Shown one piece after another: positions 35,140 through 47,268 of a stretch of DNA of 64,000 nucleotides. Position numbers and translations under genes: made by a program. Location of the stretch: the NCBI RefSeq assembly GCF_029227915.1, contig NC_079878.1, positions 26,187,501 through 26,251,500 on the forward strand, written 5' to 3'. Positions within the stretch are counted from its first letter, which is position 1. Each line of letters starts with the position of its first letter. Below the pieces are notes generated by a model that had not been told where the DNA came from, did no database searches, and worked only from the letters and a program-made list of their open reading frames with translations. Source of the stretch: Hydractinia symbiolongicarpus. Lineage: Eukaryota; Cnidaria; Hydrozoa; Anthoathecata; Hydractiniidae.

Positions 35140-35395
35140 TAAGCGTAAATAGCTAGCTTTAGTTTTGGCTAAGTGTTCCCAGTTTAAGTATATTTAACTG
35201 GGGGTCTTAGCTACTGTTAGCTAGCTAGCTAATGTTGGCCTCCAATGCTTGCTATTCCTCGTCCCATCATGGCTAGCTCTGTTAATCATCTTTTTTAATT
35301 ATATGCAGCTAGCTAGCTACCTTGGTTTCCAAACTTCTTTTCTTTTATGAGTACGATTTATGATGTAACAAGCTAGCTAGCTACCTTACAAAATC
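35140..35395. repeat. GCTAGC microsatellite cluster, block 2
   Basis: Counterpart of 12,560-12,800 with the same runs. Confidence 0.75.
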
Positions 35396-35409
35396 TTTAA
35401 AGACTTGAA

Positions 35410-36680
35410 CTTTTGCAGATGTATTTTATAATTCTTTTTGCATTTCCTGTAAACTTTACAAAGGGGCCACGTGCAATATGACAAGTGGAATCATTTTTTT
35501 CAGAATTTAAAGCTTGTGTGTTAAGTTATTTTTTATTGTTTTGTTTCTGACATCCTGTTTAACTTTCGTCAGCCTACATGTGAAATTCCAGGTTATTTTT
35601 ACAGGGAGTTGTAGACATTTGATTAGAAATTTACATGGGTTTTTTACTTTATTGTAATTTATGAGAGGATGAGAGGTTGTTTGTGCTGTTGCTTGTGTTG
35701 CAAACTGCTGTTTTTTAAAATTTTGTGTGAACTGATGTGGGGAAAAGATCACATGCAATATACTGAAGGAACAAATATTTGTGGAATTGGACTCCACTAA
35801 AGGCTGTTGTGTAAGCTAATGGCTTTTTCATATTTCGAATTAAATTTTTGTGAAGGAGAACTGAACCGTATGTGATTTCATTTTTGCTGGAAGAAAGTTC
35901 CATGGTTTCACGTTTTTGTTAAGAATTTTGTTTTTGGTGATGATAAAATTATATATATGTATTTATATAAATTTGATGTTTTTGACACTTCTGATTGAGA
36001 TATTAAAGGTTTTCAACGAAGTAAATATTTGAGATGTGTTATTTCTGACTTTATTATTGTTGGTGTTGTACATGATTATATGCATTATCTAGATTATTGT
36101 TTCAAGCTCTACACATAATGATCTTTGTTGATTCAAGTTTATTCTTTGCTCATTGATTTTTTGACATTTAGGTTTAAAATTGTTGGTAAAGGGCAGTACG
36201 GAACTAAAAGAGAAAATTTTTTGGGGGAGGATGGTATGCAATCGAAATGACTGGTTTTTCTAGATTTAAATTTGATGTTTTTCACACTATGGCTTTTTAA
36301 TATTTTTGAATAAGCTTTAAAGGAAAAGACAATATTTAAAATTAGTAAAAACTTATCTTTGTTGATTTGTGCTTACTCTTGGAGGCCTCCCTTTTGACAT
36401 TGAGGGTTTTCAATATAATCACTTACAAGATGTACATATTTGAGATGCGTTATTTCTGACATTGTTATTATCCGTAATGTGACTGTTGGTGTTGTAACTG
36501 TCAGTGTTCTTACTGTCAGATTTGTGAGTTTGGTGTTGTGATGGTCGATGTTGTAAGTGTCGTTGTTGTAACTTTTTATCAACTAGTTTTTACACCTTGC
36601 AAGCTGTTCTTTTTTTTTTTCGTGTAACATTTGTGTGGAGGACTTAATGCAATTTGATATTTGACATTTTGTCTAAGATT
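35410..36680 (+). repeat. Degenerate tandem modules, block 2
   Basis: Counterpart of 12,830-14,100. About 50 bp around the TTTTGTGTAAA module end (block 1 near 13,620-13,665) are missing at 36,219. Confidence 0.6.
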
Positions 36681-36762
36681 TTAAGAACACTTTCTTTGTA
36701 TGTGCACTGCTGACGTCAGAAAAACATCTAAAAGAACCCATTTTTCAATTGTCCTTTTGTCT

Positions 36763-37313
36763 AAGTGGATTTCTCCACGGGCCTTATCGACTAGTGTATA
36801 TAATAATACGCCAGTTCCATGTGTTGTAACAGGCAAAGTAGATATGCTCATTTTCCTTTGATGTAACCGACATTTTCTTTGAAGAAACCGAAAATGCATG
36901 TCTAATATGTTAAATTTTCTGACGTTACGGCGCGACGTCAATAACACTATTTTAACGTCCATATCCTATATTAGGTTAATGAAGGCATTACAGTGCACTT
37001 AAAACTTGAGGCCAAATAACTTGGAAACGAGGTGGTGACGTCAATGATTTTTCACTGCGTGGGTAACTAGGAACCACTTGGGACTAATTTGGGAAAGTTT
37101 CCCAAACCCGAGTCCCCAAATCCGTTTCGGAATGGACTTAAACTTTCAAACCCCAATATCTCTGAAACTGTTTGTCAAAAGTACATGATCATACATTTTC
37201 TTGACCAGCAGTTTAAGCTCTACACAATAGAGGCAACATGAAAAGAAGGTTCTGATGTCATCAAAATTTATTTTTTGACTCAGTGGATATTTCCACGGCT
37301 TTTATCGACTAGT
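36763..37313. repeat. Pair of R3 (MITE-like) ends, block 2
   Basis: Counterpart of 14,205-14,748. A CGGCGCGACGT stretch near 36,927 is an extra duplication of the neighbouring GACGT words. Confidence 0.6.
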
Positions 37314-37319
37314 TTTTTG

Positions 37320-38111
37320 GTATAATATTTAAATTCCTGATTGAAATCCGGATTTAATAAATTTTGACCTAGGAAAATAAGTTTGACATAAATCTCGTCC
37401 ACCGAGGAGTTTCTTTGTAGTGATTCTGTCCCAGTACAAGAACCATCGGGGAAGAGACTGCTCTGTATTATTTGTTTTTGCTGCATATTACTTTATTTAT
37501 TTTTGGGTACCCTTACGTTGATTTACATTGAGTCCACAATTTGAGGGTTTAAAAAGTGAAAAAATGTTAAATTTGTGTGTTTCATAAGAATATTTGTGGT
37601 TTAAATCAAAAATTATGAAAAGTATAAGTTCTAGATTTTATGTATATAGTGTATGCCTAACTAATTTTTAAACGGATTTTATGCTTAATAATTTATTCTT
37701 ACAGAACTCGTTTGAAAAGCAGTTTTCAACTGAAATGACGTTCTGTATAAATATTTTACAAAACAAAATATCTAGCAGATATCGTGTTTTAAAAAAATCA
37801 TGCTCAGTTTCCCTTAAAGTGTTTTAAGCATATTCACCTGCCTGGCTGGAATAAAACTCAAATAGAAATTACGTATCATGATCTTACCTAATATGCTAGT
37901 TACTTAAGAACGTACGTGTGAAGGTGAGCTTTACACTTCACAAAGAAGAAGAGATACATGTCTGACATAACAATTAAATGATATACATGTTTATAGTACT
38001 TTCATAATTCACAATATAGTGTTTAAACAACCGAAATAAATATCCATAAAAGAATAGTATTATCCGCGTTATCTGGCTGGTAGCACTTTTATAAAATGTC
38101 CTGTCCTTTAC
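37320..38111. other. Intergenic DNA, no gene seen
   Basis: Counterpart of 14,760-15,539; A+T-rich, non-coding. Confidence 0.6.
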
Positions 38112-38780
38112 CTTTCTTAACACCGGGATTTTTTTGGTGTCAGTCGATCAATCCGGACCAACTAATGCTTAGGTTAATAAAACTTGGCATGCTTATACTG
38201 ATATAAAAATCAATAATACCAGATTCCAAGTTAAGAAAGTAATTTAATGACGTAATTGGGATCAAAGATGACGTCAATGTACCTAAAATAGGCTGTTTTC
38301 CCAATTATGCAATAAAATTGAATTTGTCCAGCGCTACTGACGATACAGCCTTATTTTTTCGTAGACTTATCGAATGAATAGCCGAAAACTGGTTTAATAA
38401 AAAAATTAATTTCACTGACGTCATTAGGATCAAAAATGAGTTCACAAAAATCCGTTCTTCCATAAGTATTGATGTTCATGTCATTAACAATGGCAAATGT
38501 TTATAATATGGCATTAATTGATGTTCGAGGTAAAGACAACAATACAATAACTTCATTGGAGCAGACATGACGTCATTTCGTGATATATTTAATTCTTTAG
38601 GATCTGTTCTGTATTATATTCCTAGGAACCATAAATTTCCTTGGCAACACCTTAGTAACCACCTCGTAACGAACATACATGTAATAAGTAATTATATAAC
38701 AAATGCAACATCTTACAACACCCACACAAGTAGGTCAGCACTTTTTATTTCTAAAGAAAGAATTACCCCCGTCTGGGAAG
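38112..38780 (+). repeat. Dispersed repeat R1, plus orientation, block 2
   Basis: Counterpart of 15,540-16,210. The left edge of the 6.6-kb tandem duplication (38,286) falls inside it. Confidence 0.7.
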
Positions 38781-39189
38781 TGCAAAATCAAAAAGAAGTT
38801 CCAAATTTTGGACAATGTCTTATAAGCCATAAACGCGGATGAAGTCAAACTTTTGGAAAATATTTGAATCATAGAAATATTACCGTTACAAAGTTTCATA
38901 ACAATTGACTAATTTCGAAACATATTAAAATTTAAATTTATTGCGAGCATTTTAAACATTAAGATCGAAAGATTTCGGCGAAAAATGTTTCGCCGGAAAA
39001 ACTTTCGGACACAATTTTTTATGATTTACATGATTTATAACGTCAAAAACTATATAGCTGAGTCTTTTGAACGAATTTTAACCAAACTTTAAAAATAGTG
39101 ATTACGGTAAAGAAAAAGTCTAGAAATATTTATAAAGATCTAAAAAAGAGTCTTCAGGAACCAAGTGTATGGATAGAGCCTCGGAAATG

Positions 39190-40440
39190 CCAGCGTCGTC
39201 GAAACTATTGTAAATTATGGCTGGATTATTCCGCAAATTGTCGTGTAGGCCAATAACCCAATTAGCGTGAATAGCTTTCAAAATTGAGATCTGTTATTTG
39301 GAGTGCGTACCACAACTGGAATATTTGCTTCAGAAATTGCTATCCATTGAAAGTTAAATCAAAAGGGTGGAAGTAATCGATGTTTGCAGGTACATAAGCG
39401 ATCACGCAATTATTACTTTCAACGACTTCCTGAAAAGCGGCTGTTGTTTGTCCCTTGAAAACTTCAAGAATTCGAAGTGTGTTTTGCATTGGTAAATTCA
39501 GTTCCTCTCGTTTTTGTTCCAAGACACACTTCGAATTCTTGAAGTTTTCAAGGGACAAACAACAGCCGCTTTTCAGGAAGTCGTTGAAAGTAATAATTGC
39601 GTGATCTCTCGTTTTTGTTCCAAGTAGGGTACCACAACATTCTCAGTAAGCTGTATGGCTTTCTCTTTATTGCTCTAGTAATTTGGTGTGCATGTGATAT
39701 CAAAACCTTCGGAAAAATCAACACCTTTCGGTAAGCGGCCATCCGTTTTTCCCTTATAAGTTAGTTGAACAGGAAGGAATTTGCGACTTGGAAACGGTAA
39801 AAGTGCCTGTTATCAGCTTCTTTTTTTCCTGTACCAACAATTGTGACACTTAAGGTGATGACGTCTGGCCGAAATTGAAAATGAAGTCTTTTTGTATTCC
39901 ATGCCATGCTTGATTTTGTTTTATCTTTCGTTGGACATCCAACTTTCTTTCCTTCAAAATACCTGGAGCTATGGGAGCTTTTGATGTCTTTGTCATTTGA
40001 CTTGTCATTTTCTTTCCCATAGTCTCCATCGTGTACAGAATCTTCCTTGCCCAAGAGTGCTAAGCAGCCACCAAATTGCACCAGAATACCGCGATCATCT
40101 GCCATAACAATACTTTTTTGCAATTGCATTGACCACAACTGATGAAACTGGTGCACCTTTGAGACGTAAAGGATCTACCGCATCAAAAGTTTTCTTCATC
40201 ACGTCTTCTGTTAAAATGCTAGGTCTCCAAATTTTTTTCTTTGCAAAAATGTAACTTTTGAACCTGAAGTCTTACTTTTAGTTCTAAATAAGCTTTGGCA
40301 AAATCACTGATTGTCTGTCTGGTTAATTCGGGACACTTTGTTTTCAGACAAGCGATAGTGGTTATATTTCCACGTGTGCTCGCATGTTTTCCAATCTCTG
40401 CTCTTTATTCTGGCTTCCAGACTCTGTATTCCTTATTTTT
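39190..40440 (-). pseudogene. DDE (Jerky/pogo-like) transposase relic, second copy
   Basis: Read from high to low coordinate across frames: RAEIGKHASTRGN, CPELTRQTISDFAKAYLELK, RPSILTEDVMKKTFDAVDPL, GAPVSSVVVNAIAK, ADDRGILVQFGGCL, SKAPIAPGILKERK, then a degraded catalytic core. A late segment is open at 39,558-39,340: LNLPMQNTLRILEVFKGQTT, NNCVIAYVPANIDYFHPFDL. The second catalytic position, usually Asp in the DVFKGQ context, is Glu here. Several stops and frameshifts make it dead. Confidence 0.78.
39400..39624. repeat. Templated inverted insertion (quasi-palindrome)
   Basis: The 83 bp at 39,400-39,482 reappear as an exact-looking reverse complement at 39,524-39,606. They are followed by a second copy of TCTCGTTTTTGTTCCAAG (39,607-39,624; first copy 39,506-39,523). 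The tandem partner at about 46,020-46,170 and block 1 lack the 101-bp insert. The pattern is that of a strand switch during replication. Confidence 0.88.
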
Positions 40441-40744
40441 TACTTTTATCTTGAGCAATCTGTTTAGTAAATGAAGAAAAAAAGAAAGAAAAAAAAGAAA
40501 AAAAATTCCTCTCACGTTGAATCTCCTAAATAACGGCTTGTGTTTTTTTATATTAAGAACGGAGTAGAGCTATTCTAGTTCGATGTGCCAAATGAGTTCT
40601 ATTTTTAGTTAGACCAATTTCTAAACGTTCGAAACATCTATTTGTTGACAAAAAATGACACATGGTCAAGTTTAATAGTTACAGAAAAGCTTCAACTTGT
40701 AAATTTTGTTCATGTGTGACTTAGCAAACAGAAGATGGCATGTT

Positions 40745-41219
40745 TATGAAAAACAGTTTGGTTGAATTCAAAAGAAGGAGAAATTCTTTATGCAGAAAAG
40801 CAGCTCAATAAACAGCCCTTATGCATGATCCGTATTCTGTGGCATGTTGTTGGACAGGTTTCAAGAGAGATATCCAGGGCTTCCCACCACGTTGTAAAAA
40901 AAGGTTTTTCTTACAACGTGGTGGAAAGTAGGTCTCTAATGTTTCCAATTCGAAATACCGTTTTTCGCATATAGTGAAAGGAGTCTTGGAAATTCCTTTA
41001 CTATCATCTTATATCATAGTTGAAGAGAAACGAAAATATTTATATCAAATGAAAATCGTTACTGAAAGTAACTACGTCGATCGATTTCTGTGTGATAGTT
41101 ACGGTAGGAATGATCCTAAGAAAATGATCTAAATGGATGATGGACATTTGGAGGATGAAGAAGAGGATATGGATTTTCTGATTGACGATACCTGCGACGA
41201 TGTAATTTTAATTGATTAA
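40745..41219 (+). pseudogene. Degraded transposon-end frame, second copy
   Basis: Counterpart of 19,145-19,527. The acidic C-terminal part is interrupted by a TAA just before ATGGATGATGG, and a hairpin insertion disrupts the middle. Confidence 0.4.
40884..40924. repeat. Hairpin with 14-bp perfect arms
   Basis: CCACCACGTTGTAA and TTACAACGTGGTGG flank a 13-base A/G/T loop. Present in both tandem units but absent from the related position near 19,250. Confidence 0.8.
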
Positions 41220-41765
41220 CTTTATGTAACTGTTTATGTTCATGAAATGTGAAATAAGTAAGTTGAAGAACTACACTTTTATTGATTTCCTGATTGCCTT
41301 ATATATAATTTCTATGCACTAGTTCTTTTTAAAAAAATAGAAAAACAAGTTCTCGGACAGAAAAACTTTCGGTAGACATAAATTTCAGACGAAAAAATTT
41401 CCGGCCAAAAGAATCCGAAAGTTTTGTTCCCAATATAGGGTTACTAGAATTCATTTTTTTTTCTTTTTGGCTAATAAGCCTTTTCACCACCTTTTTTTGC
41501 CTTTTATGTAAGTTAGTAAAGTAAATAGTCCAATATATTTCGACGGATTTAGAAAAAACGAAGAATTAGAATAAAAGTCGCCTATTATATTGTATACAAG
41601 ACTAATATGTTTTCTTCGTATATGATGACTTGTGACACATCCTATAAAAAAGCATTGAAAGAAGGGAAGGAAAAATAGAAAATACAGTGATATAGCTTTT
41701 ATAAATCTTATATATGTTATCCCAAACACCACTTATAATACAATACATTTTTTATTTTATGTCAT

Positions 41766-42882
41766 TTAATAGTATGGGCGGATGGCAACAACTTTTCCAT
41801 AATGACAACGATGTGTTTTCTTGGCATAAACTGATTTTCCACAGATGGCATGGGTCGATTTGTTATAGCAAACGTTACTGTAGCAAAATTGAGTCCACCG
41901 GTTGCACACACGTCGACCACCACAAACAAAGTATTTCTTCTTCAAGTAGCAAATTCCTTTGAAGCAAAATTGGCTTCCTTTGTTGCATACACGTCGGCCA
42001 TTACAAACAAAGTACTTCGTTTTCAAGTAGCAGACGCCTTTGAAGCACAAGTGGGTCCATTTGTTGCACACACGTCGGCCATTACAGACAAAGTATTTGG
42101 TTTTCAAGTAGCAGACACCTTTGAAGCAGAATTGGGTCCATTTGTTGCACACACGCCGGCCATTACAGACAAAGTATTTGGTTTTCAAGTAGCAGACACC
42201 TTTGAAGCAGAATTGGGTCCATTTGTTGCACACACGTCGACCATTGCAAAGAAAGTATTTGGTTTTCAAGTAGCAGACACCTTTGAAGCAGAATTGCGTC
42301 CATTTGTTACACACACGTCGGCCATTACAGACAAAGTATTTGGTTTTCAAGTAGCAGACACCTTTGAAGCAGAATTGGGTCCATTTGTTGCACACACGTC
42401 GGCCATTACAGACGAAATACTTCTTCTTTAAATAACAGTTTCCTTTAAAGCAGAACTGACTGGCTTTGTGGCAGACACGTCGTTTTGCACAGAGATAATG
42501 CACTCGTTTGGAATAAACTCTGTATCGGAAGCAGAAATGTGTTCCAATGTCACAGATGACTTTTCCACAGAAGCTATAGTATTTCTTCAAGTACAGTTTG
42601 CGATTATGGCAATAGTGTGTGTTTGGGTTGTATCGAACGTAGGCTCCACCTAAAATGTAATATTGCCTTGTGTTAGTTAAGCATAGATGTTCAATTCACA
42701 TATTAATGTGAAACAAATATTTTGTGCAATATTACTAAGTTGAAAGAAAACTTACAGTAAGGTAAGTAAGACGGATCTTGTTCTTCAGTTACTTCAACAT
42801 CATTCAATTCTTCTTGTGTTGCTTCTTCAGCAAGTGCAAATGCACACACACCGCAAAGGAGAAAGAATCCTAAGAACTTCAT
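41766..42882 (-). CDS. Galaxin-like secreted Cys/Tyr-rich repeat protein, gene 4
   Basis: Exons 42,882-42,756 and 42,649-41,766 give 336 aa. The signal peptide is MKFLGFFLLCGVCAFALA, followed by the acidic EVTEEQDPSYLPY segment. Seven uniform modules, including FLCNGRRVC (third), NKWTHLC (fifth) and NKGSQFCFKGIC (sixth). The second galaxin-like module reads CGKVICDIGTHFC where every paralogue has CGKVIYDIRTHFC. This adds a cysteine and makes the mature total odd (39), so an unpaired Cys is expected. Otherwise the large exon's product is the same as that of gene 5. The last full module has CYSNVC, against CYRNVC in genes 1, 2, 3 and 6. AATAAA on the minus strand is at 41,756-41,751. Confidence 0.87.
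41856..42422 (-). repeat. 81-bp coding tandem repeat, 7 units (gene 4)
   Basis: Seven 27-codon units. Two units more than gene 2, with which it shares the terminal GSQFC and GGRRVC units. Confidence 0.95.
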
Positions 42883-42978
42883 ATCTAAAAAGATTGCAGA
42901 TATGGTTAGCAGGGATAGTCAAATTATATATAATGATATATTTAAAAAAAAACAAGTTGATAAAAATTTGTTATTTAC

Positions 42979-43048
42979 CTGAGTTATTGCTTTGTCTATT
43001 AGCGTTGAATAGCTTGTGAAAAATTATAATTCTTGTTGCACTTTTATA
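42979..43048 (-). promoter_or_regulatory. Core promoter and non-coding exon 1 of gene 4
   Basis: TATAAAAG at 43,048-43,041 on the minus strand, donor GTAAAT at 42,978. Minus-strand promoter class, as gene 2. Confidence 0.7.
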
Positions 43049-44932
43049 CATTTTTGGGGCAGTTTAAAAAGTGTGTACATTTTATAATTACTTCTATTAT
43101 GGGGGACGTATGTTTATTTTACATAATTAATGGTGTCATTAACTGAGATTAGGTCACCACAAACTGTTTGGTAACGCATGCAGTATTTTCACATCGTCAT
43201 GCAACCTTTGAAAAAGAACTCAAAGAAATTAAGAAGGTATATACATTGTTGAAACAAATGTAATTTAAGGTGACTATAGGAAAAATGGATATGGATTCTT
43301 CTTTCTTTAATGCTTGAGCCGATAGTTCAGATTAGAAATTACATTTAGTTTCCTTTTAATGATTTTTGTCTGAAATCTTCGCGACAACAAGACACTTAAG
43401 TTGGGACTTTTTACGTTTTCTACTGTCGCTAAAAAGAATCTCAAGCTAAGGGATACTACGAAGTAGCAGAATGTTAAAACAATCGAGATACAACGGTACT
43501 TTTGTGAAAAAATAAAAGAAGGTGACCCTCTGATAAAATTTTAACTTGAGGTTAAACATTCGTGTTAGATAAAACTACATTAACTTAATTTAGATGTCAT
43601 AACAGGCTCTTGGGTAAAACATGGTATATTGAATTAGGCCCTATGAACTCAATAAAGGTTAATATCTCCAATATTTCAGAAAGGTTAGACAAGTCGCAGG
43701 CGTTTGTTTCGTTTGTAAAAAAATAACGACACCCTGTAATAATGTGCCCACGTAAATGTTAATTCCTGTATCAAAGAATACAGCAGTGTAGTACATTTTT
43801 AACTAATAATCACCAGAGCACATGGCCATTAAAACCGGAAGTGACGATGATCATGCTAAAACTCCTCGTTATCGAATAACGAGAAAGACTCCCAATATAT
43901 TTGTATATAGCCAGTAACATGGTTTAATGGGTTTTGAAACAGTTAATAGTATCTTAAGGAATTGTTTCATCACTTCACTCTTTTTGAGAATTGACTATGA
44001 TGTTTATCGTTTACCTTCAGTATTGCCTTGGCCCTATTAGAAAATGTTATGCGATGAAATATAACAATTCTTTAAACTATTAAAAATTGGCGAAGCAAAA
44101 AAATGTATTTTGCGTTATACAGATATATGACAAGTATTTTCACATAAACTTAGTTGTCATAGCTATAGCTTCATTAACGTCGACAAATTTCCTGCTAGTG
44201 TGGAACGCTTTTCTTCTGTCGCTGTGCAGTCGCTGATGTGAGAAACAAACAAACATAAAACGTATGTAAGTGTAAAACATGTAAAAACATAAAGTGCGTA
44301 ACATTCGGCCATGTGTATGGGAAGAAACTTCTGCAGTAAAATTTTGTTGTAGAAAAACTCTTGCAAATATTTCATCCGTAAATCACGTTAAAGTTGCTCA
44401 ACCGTTAACGTTTTTTCCAGTGAAATATTCAATCGTTTTCAGAAACGGGGAGAGTAATATCGTCACTCCAAATTACTAATATCGTGGTGCTTTTTTTGTA
44501 TACAAGTCGTTAAGTTTTTAAGTTAAAAAAAACGAAGGTGTGCTTAAGCAGTTAAGTTTTAAAATGTACGACTCCTTAGAGAATGCATAAGGATCTCATT
44601 AACACCTTTATTGATGACAGAGAGTAATGGATAAAAAAGAACTATTTGATTAAAAACTTTGCATCAATTTCGATTTACATTTTGAAAATCACCCGCCGTT
44701 ATAATTTATTCCAAACGTTTTGAAGTGATATTGGTACCGCCAAAGATACTGAAATGTTTCTTTTCGTAGCACAAGAGTACAGTAGAGGATTTTTTTTTAA
44801 GTTTTGCTGAACTATTCCCATAGGATTCTTTTTAATGATCAACGTAGCTATATTTTTTTGATTGACTGACACAGGGAAAGTCATAATCCTGCTTCTTCAA
44901 ACTGCTCAAGTATCAAGTCACAAACAAAACTT
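43049..44932. other. Upstream region of gene 4, no gene seen
   Basis: Diverged relative of 20.98-22.35 kb; identical by eye to 49,573-51,456. Ends at the tandem duplication junction. No convincing reading frame. Confidence 0.65.
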
Positions 44933-45425
44933 AAATAGGCTATTTTCCCAATTATGCAATAAAATTGAATTTTTCCAGCGACTGACGATACAGCCTTATT
45001 TTTCGTAGACTTATCGAATGAATAGCCGAAAACTGGTTTAATAAAAAATTTAATTTCACTGACGTCATTAGGATGAAAAATGAGTTCACAAAAATCCGTT
45101 CTTCCATAAGTATTGATGTTCATGTCATTAACAATGGCAAATGTTTATAATATGGCATTAATTGATGTTCGAGGTAAAGACAACAATGCAATAACTTCAT
45201 TGGAGCAGACATGACGTCATTTCGTGGTATATTTAATTCTTTAGGATCTGTTCTGTATTATATTCCTAGGAACCATAAATTTCCTTGGCAACACCTTAGT
45301 AACCACCTCGTAACGAACATACATGTAATAAGTAATTATATAACAAATGCAACATCTTACAACACCCACACAAGTAGGTCAGCACTTTTTATTTCTAAAG
45401 AAATAATTACCCCCGTCTGAGAAGT
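44933..45425 (+). repeat. Dispersed repeat R1, truncated by the duplication junction
   Basis: Counterpart of the right part of 38,112-38,780; its left part is missing because the duplication began inside the element. Confidence 0.75.
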
Positions 45426-45849
45426 GCAAAATCAAAAAGAAGTTCCAAATTTTGGACAATGTCTTATAAGCCATAAACGCGGGTGGAGTCAAACTTTTGG
45501 AAAATATTTGAATCATAGAAATATTACCGTCACAAAGTTTCATAACAATTGACTAATTTCGAAACATATTAAAATTTAAATTTATTGCGAGCACTTTAAA
45601 CATTAAGATCGAAAGATTTCGGCGGAAAATGTTTCGCCGGAAAAACTTTCGGACACAATTTTTTATGATTTACATGATTTATAACGTCAAAAACTATATA
45701 GCTGAGTCTTTTGAACGAATTTTAACCAAACTTTAAAAATAGTGATTACGGTAAAGAAAAGGTCTAGAAATATTTATAAAGATCTAAAAAAGAGTCTTCA
45801 GGAACCAAGTGTATGGATAGAGCCTCGGAAATGCCAGCGTCGTCGAAAC

Positions 45850-46965
45850 TATTGTAAATTATGGCTGGATTATTCCGCAAATGGTCGTGTAGGCCAATAA
45901 CCCAATTAGCGTGAATAGCTTTCAAAATTGAGATCTGTTATTTGGAGTGCGTACCACAACTGGAATATTTGCTTCAGAAATTGCTATCCATTGACAGTTA
46001 AATCAAAAGGCTGGAAGTAATCGATGTTTGCAGGTACATAAGCGATCACGCAATTATTACTTTCAACGACTTCCTAAAAAGCGGCTGTTGTTTGTCCCTT
46101 GAAAACTTCAAGAAATCGAAGTGTGTTTTGCATTGGTAAATTCAGTTCCTCTCGTTTTTGTTCCAAGTAGGGTACCACAACATTCTCAGTAAGCTGTATG
46201 GCTTTCTCTTCATTCGGAAAAATCAACACCTTTCGGTAGGCGGCCATCCGTTTTTCCCTTATAAATTAGTTGAACAGGAAGGAATTTGCGACTTGGAAAC
46301 GGTAAAAGTGCCTGTTATCAGCTTCTTTTTTTCCTGTACCAACAATTGTGACACTTAAGGTCATGGCGTCTGGCCGAAATTGAAAATAAAGTCTTCTTGT
46401 ATTTCATGCCATGCTTGATTTTGTTTTGTTTCATGCCATGCTTGATCTTTTGTTGGACATCCAACTTCCTTTCCTTCAAAATCCCTGAAGCTATGGGAGC
46501 TTTTGATGTCTTTGTCATTTGACTTGTCATTTTCTTTCCCATAGTCTCCATCGTGTACAGAATCTTCCTTGCCCAAGAATGCTAAGCAGCCACCAAATTG
46601 CACCAGAATACCGCGATCATCTGCCATAACAATACCTTTTTGCAATTGCATTGACCACAACTGATGAAACTGGTGCACCTTTGAGACGTAAAGGATCTAA
46701 CGCATCAAAAGTTTTCTTCATCACGTCTTCTGTTAAAATGCTAGGTCTCCAAATTTTTTTCTTTGCAAAAATGTAACTTTAGAACCTGAAGTCGTACTTT
46801 TAAGTTCTAAATAAGCTTTGGCAAAATCACTGATTGTCTGTCTGGTTAATTCGGGACACTTTGTTTTCAGACAAGCGATAGTGGTTATATTTCCACGTGT
46901 GCTCGCATGTTTTTCAATCTCTGCTCTTTATTCTGGCTTCCAGACTCTGTATTCCTTATTTTTTA
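45850..46965 (-). pseudogene. DDE (Jerky/pogo-like) transposase relic, third copy
   Basis: Same ordered fragments as the 39.2-40.4 kb copy. Here HEIQEDFIFNFGQTP is readable, showing the NFDQTP box with Asp changed to Gly, so the first catalytic residue is lost. A stretch near 46,213 is deleted relative to the first tandem unit. Confidence 0.78.
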
Positions 46966-47268
46966 CTTTTATCTTGAGCAATCTGTTTAGTAAATGAAGA
47001 AAAAAAGAAAGAAAAAAAAGAAAAAAAAAATTCCTCTCACGTTGAATCTCCTAAATAACGGCTCGTGTTTTTTTATATTAAGAACGGAGTAGAGCTATTC
47101 TAGTTCGATGTGCCAAATGAGTTCTATTTTTAGTTAGACCAATTTCTAAACGTTCGAAACATCTATTTGTTGACAAAAAATGACACATGGTCAAGTTTAA
47201 TAGTTACATAAAAGCTTCAACTTGTAAATTTTGTTCATGTGTGACTTAGCAAACAGAAGATGGCATGT

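Larger units (their letters stand above)
23697..38950. repeat. Segmental duplication, copy 2
   Basis: Direct repeat of positions 1 to about 16,380. The sequence just left of 23,697 (upstream of gene 3) has no counterpart in the window except diverged DNA upstream of gene 6, because copy 1 is cut off by the window edge. This copy lacks the 591-bp insert found at 5,848-6,438. It also lacks 503 bp equivalent to 11,479-11,981, with a two-base (GC) microhomology at the junction near 34,573. Confidence 0.93.
38963..41430 (-). mobile_element. Relic DDE transposon, second copy
   Basis: Left edge GATCGAAAGATTTCGGCG, right edge GGCCAAAAGAATCCGAAAG with CTTTCGG words in inverse orientation. Lacks the nested XPG-like element of the first copy and keeps the middle of the transposase. 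Carries a template-switch insertion at 39,524-39,624. Confidence 0.7.
38286..44932. repeat. Tandem duplication, first unit (gene 4)
   Basis: Runs from AAATAGGCT inside repeat R1 to CAAACAAAACTT. It abuts the second unit directly at 44,932/44,933. The sequence left of 38,286 and that right of 51,456 supply the unduplicated flanks, so the breakpoints are exact to a few bases, with little or no microhomology. Confidence 0.9.
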
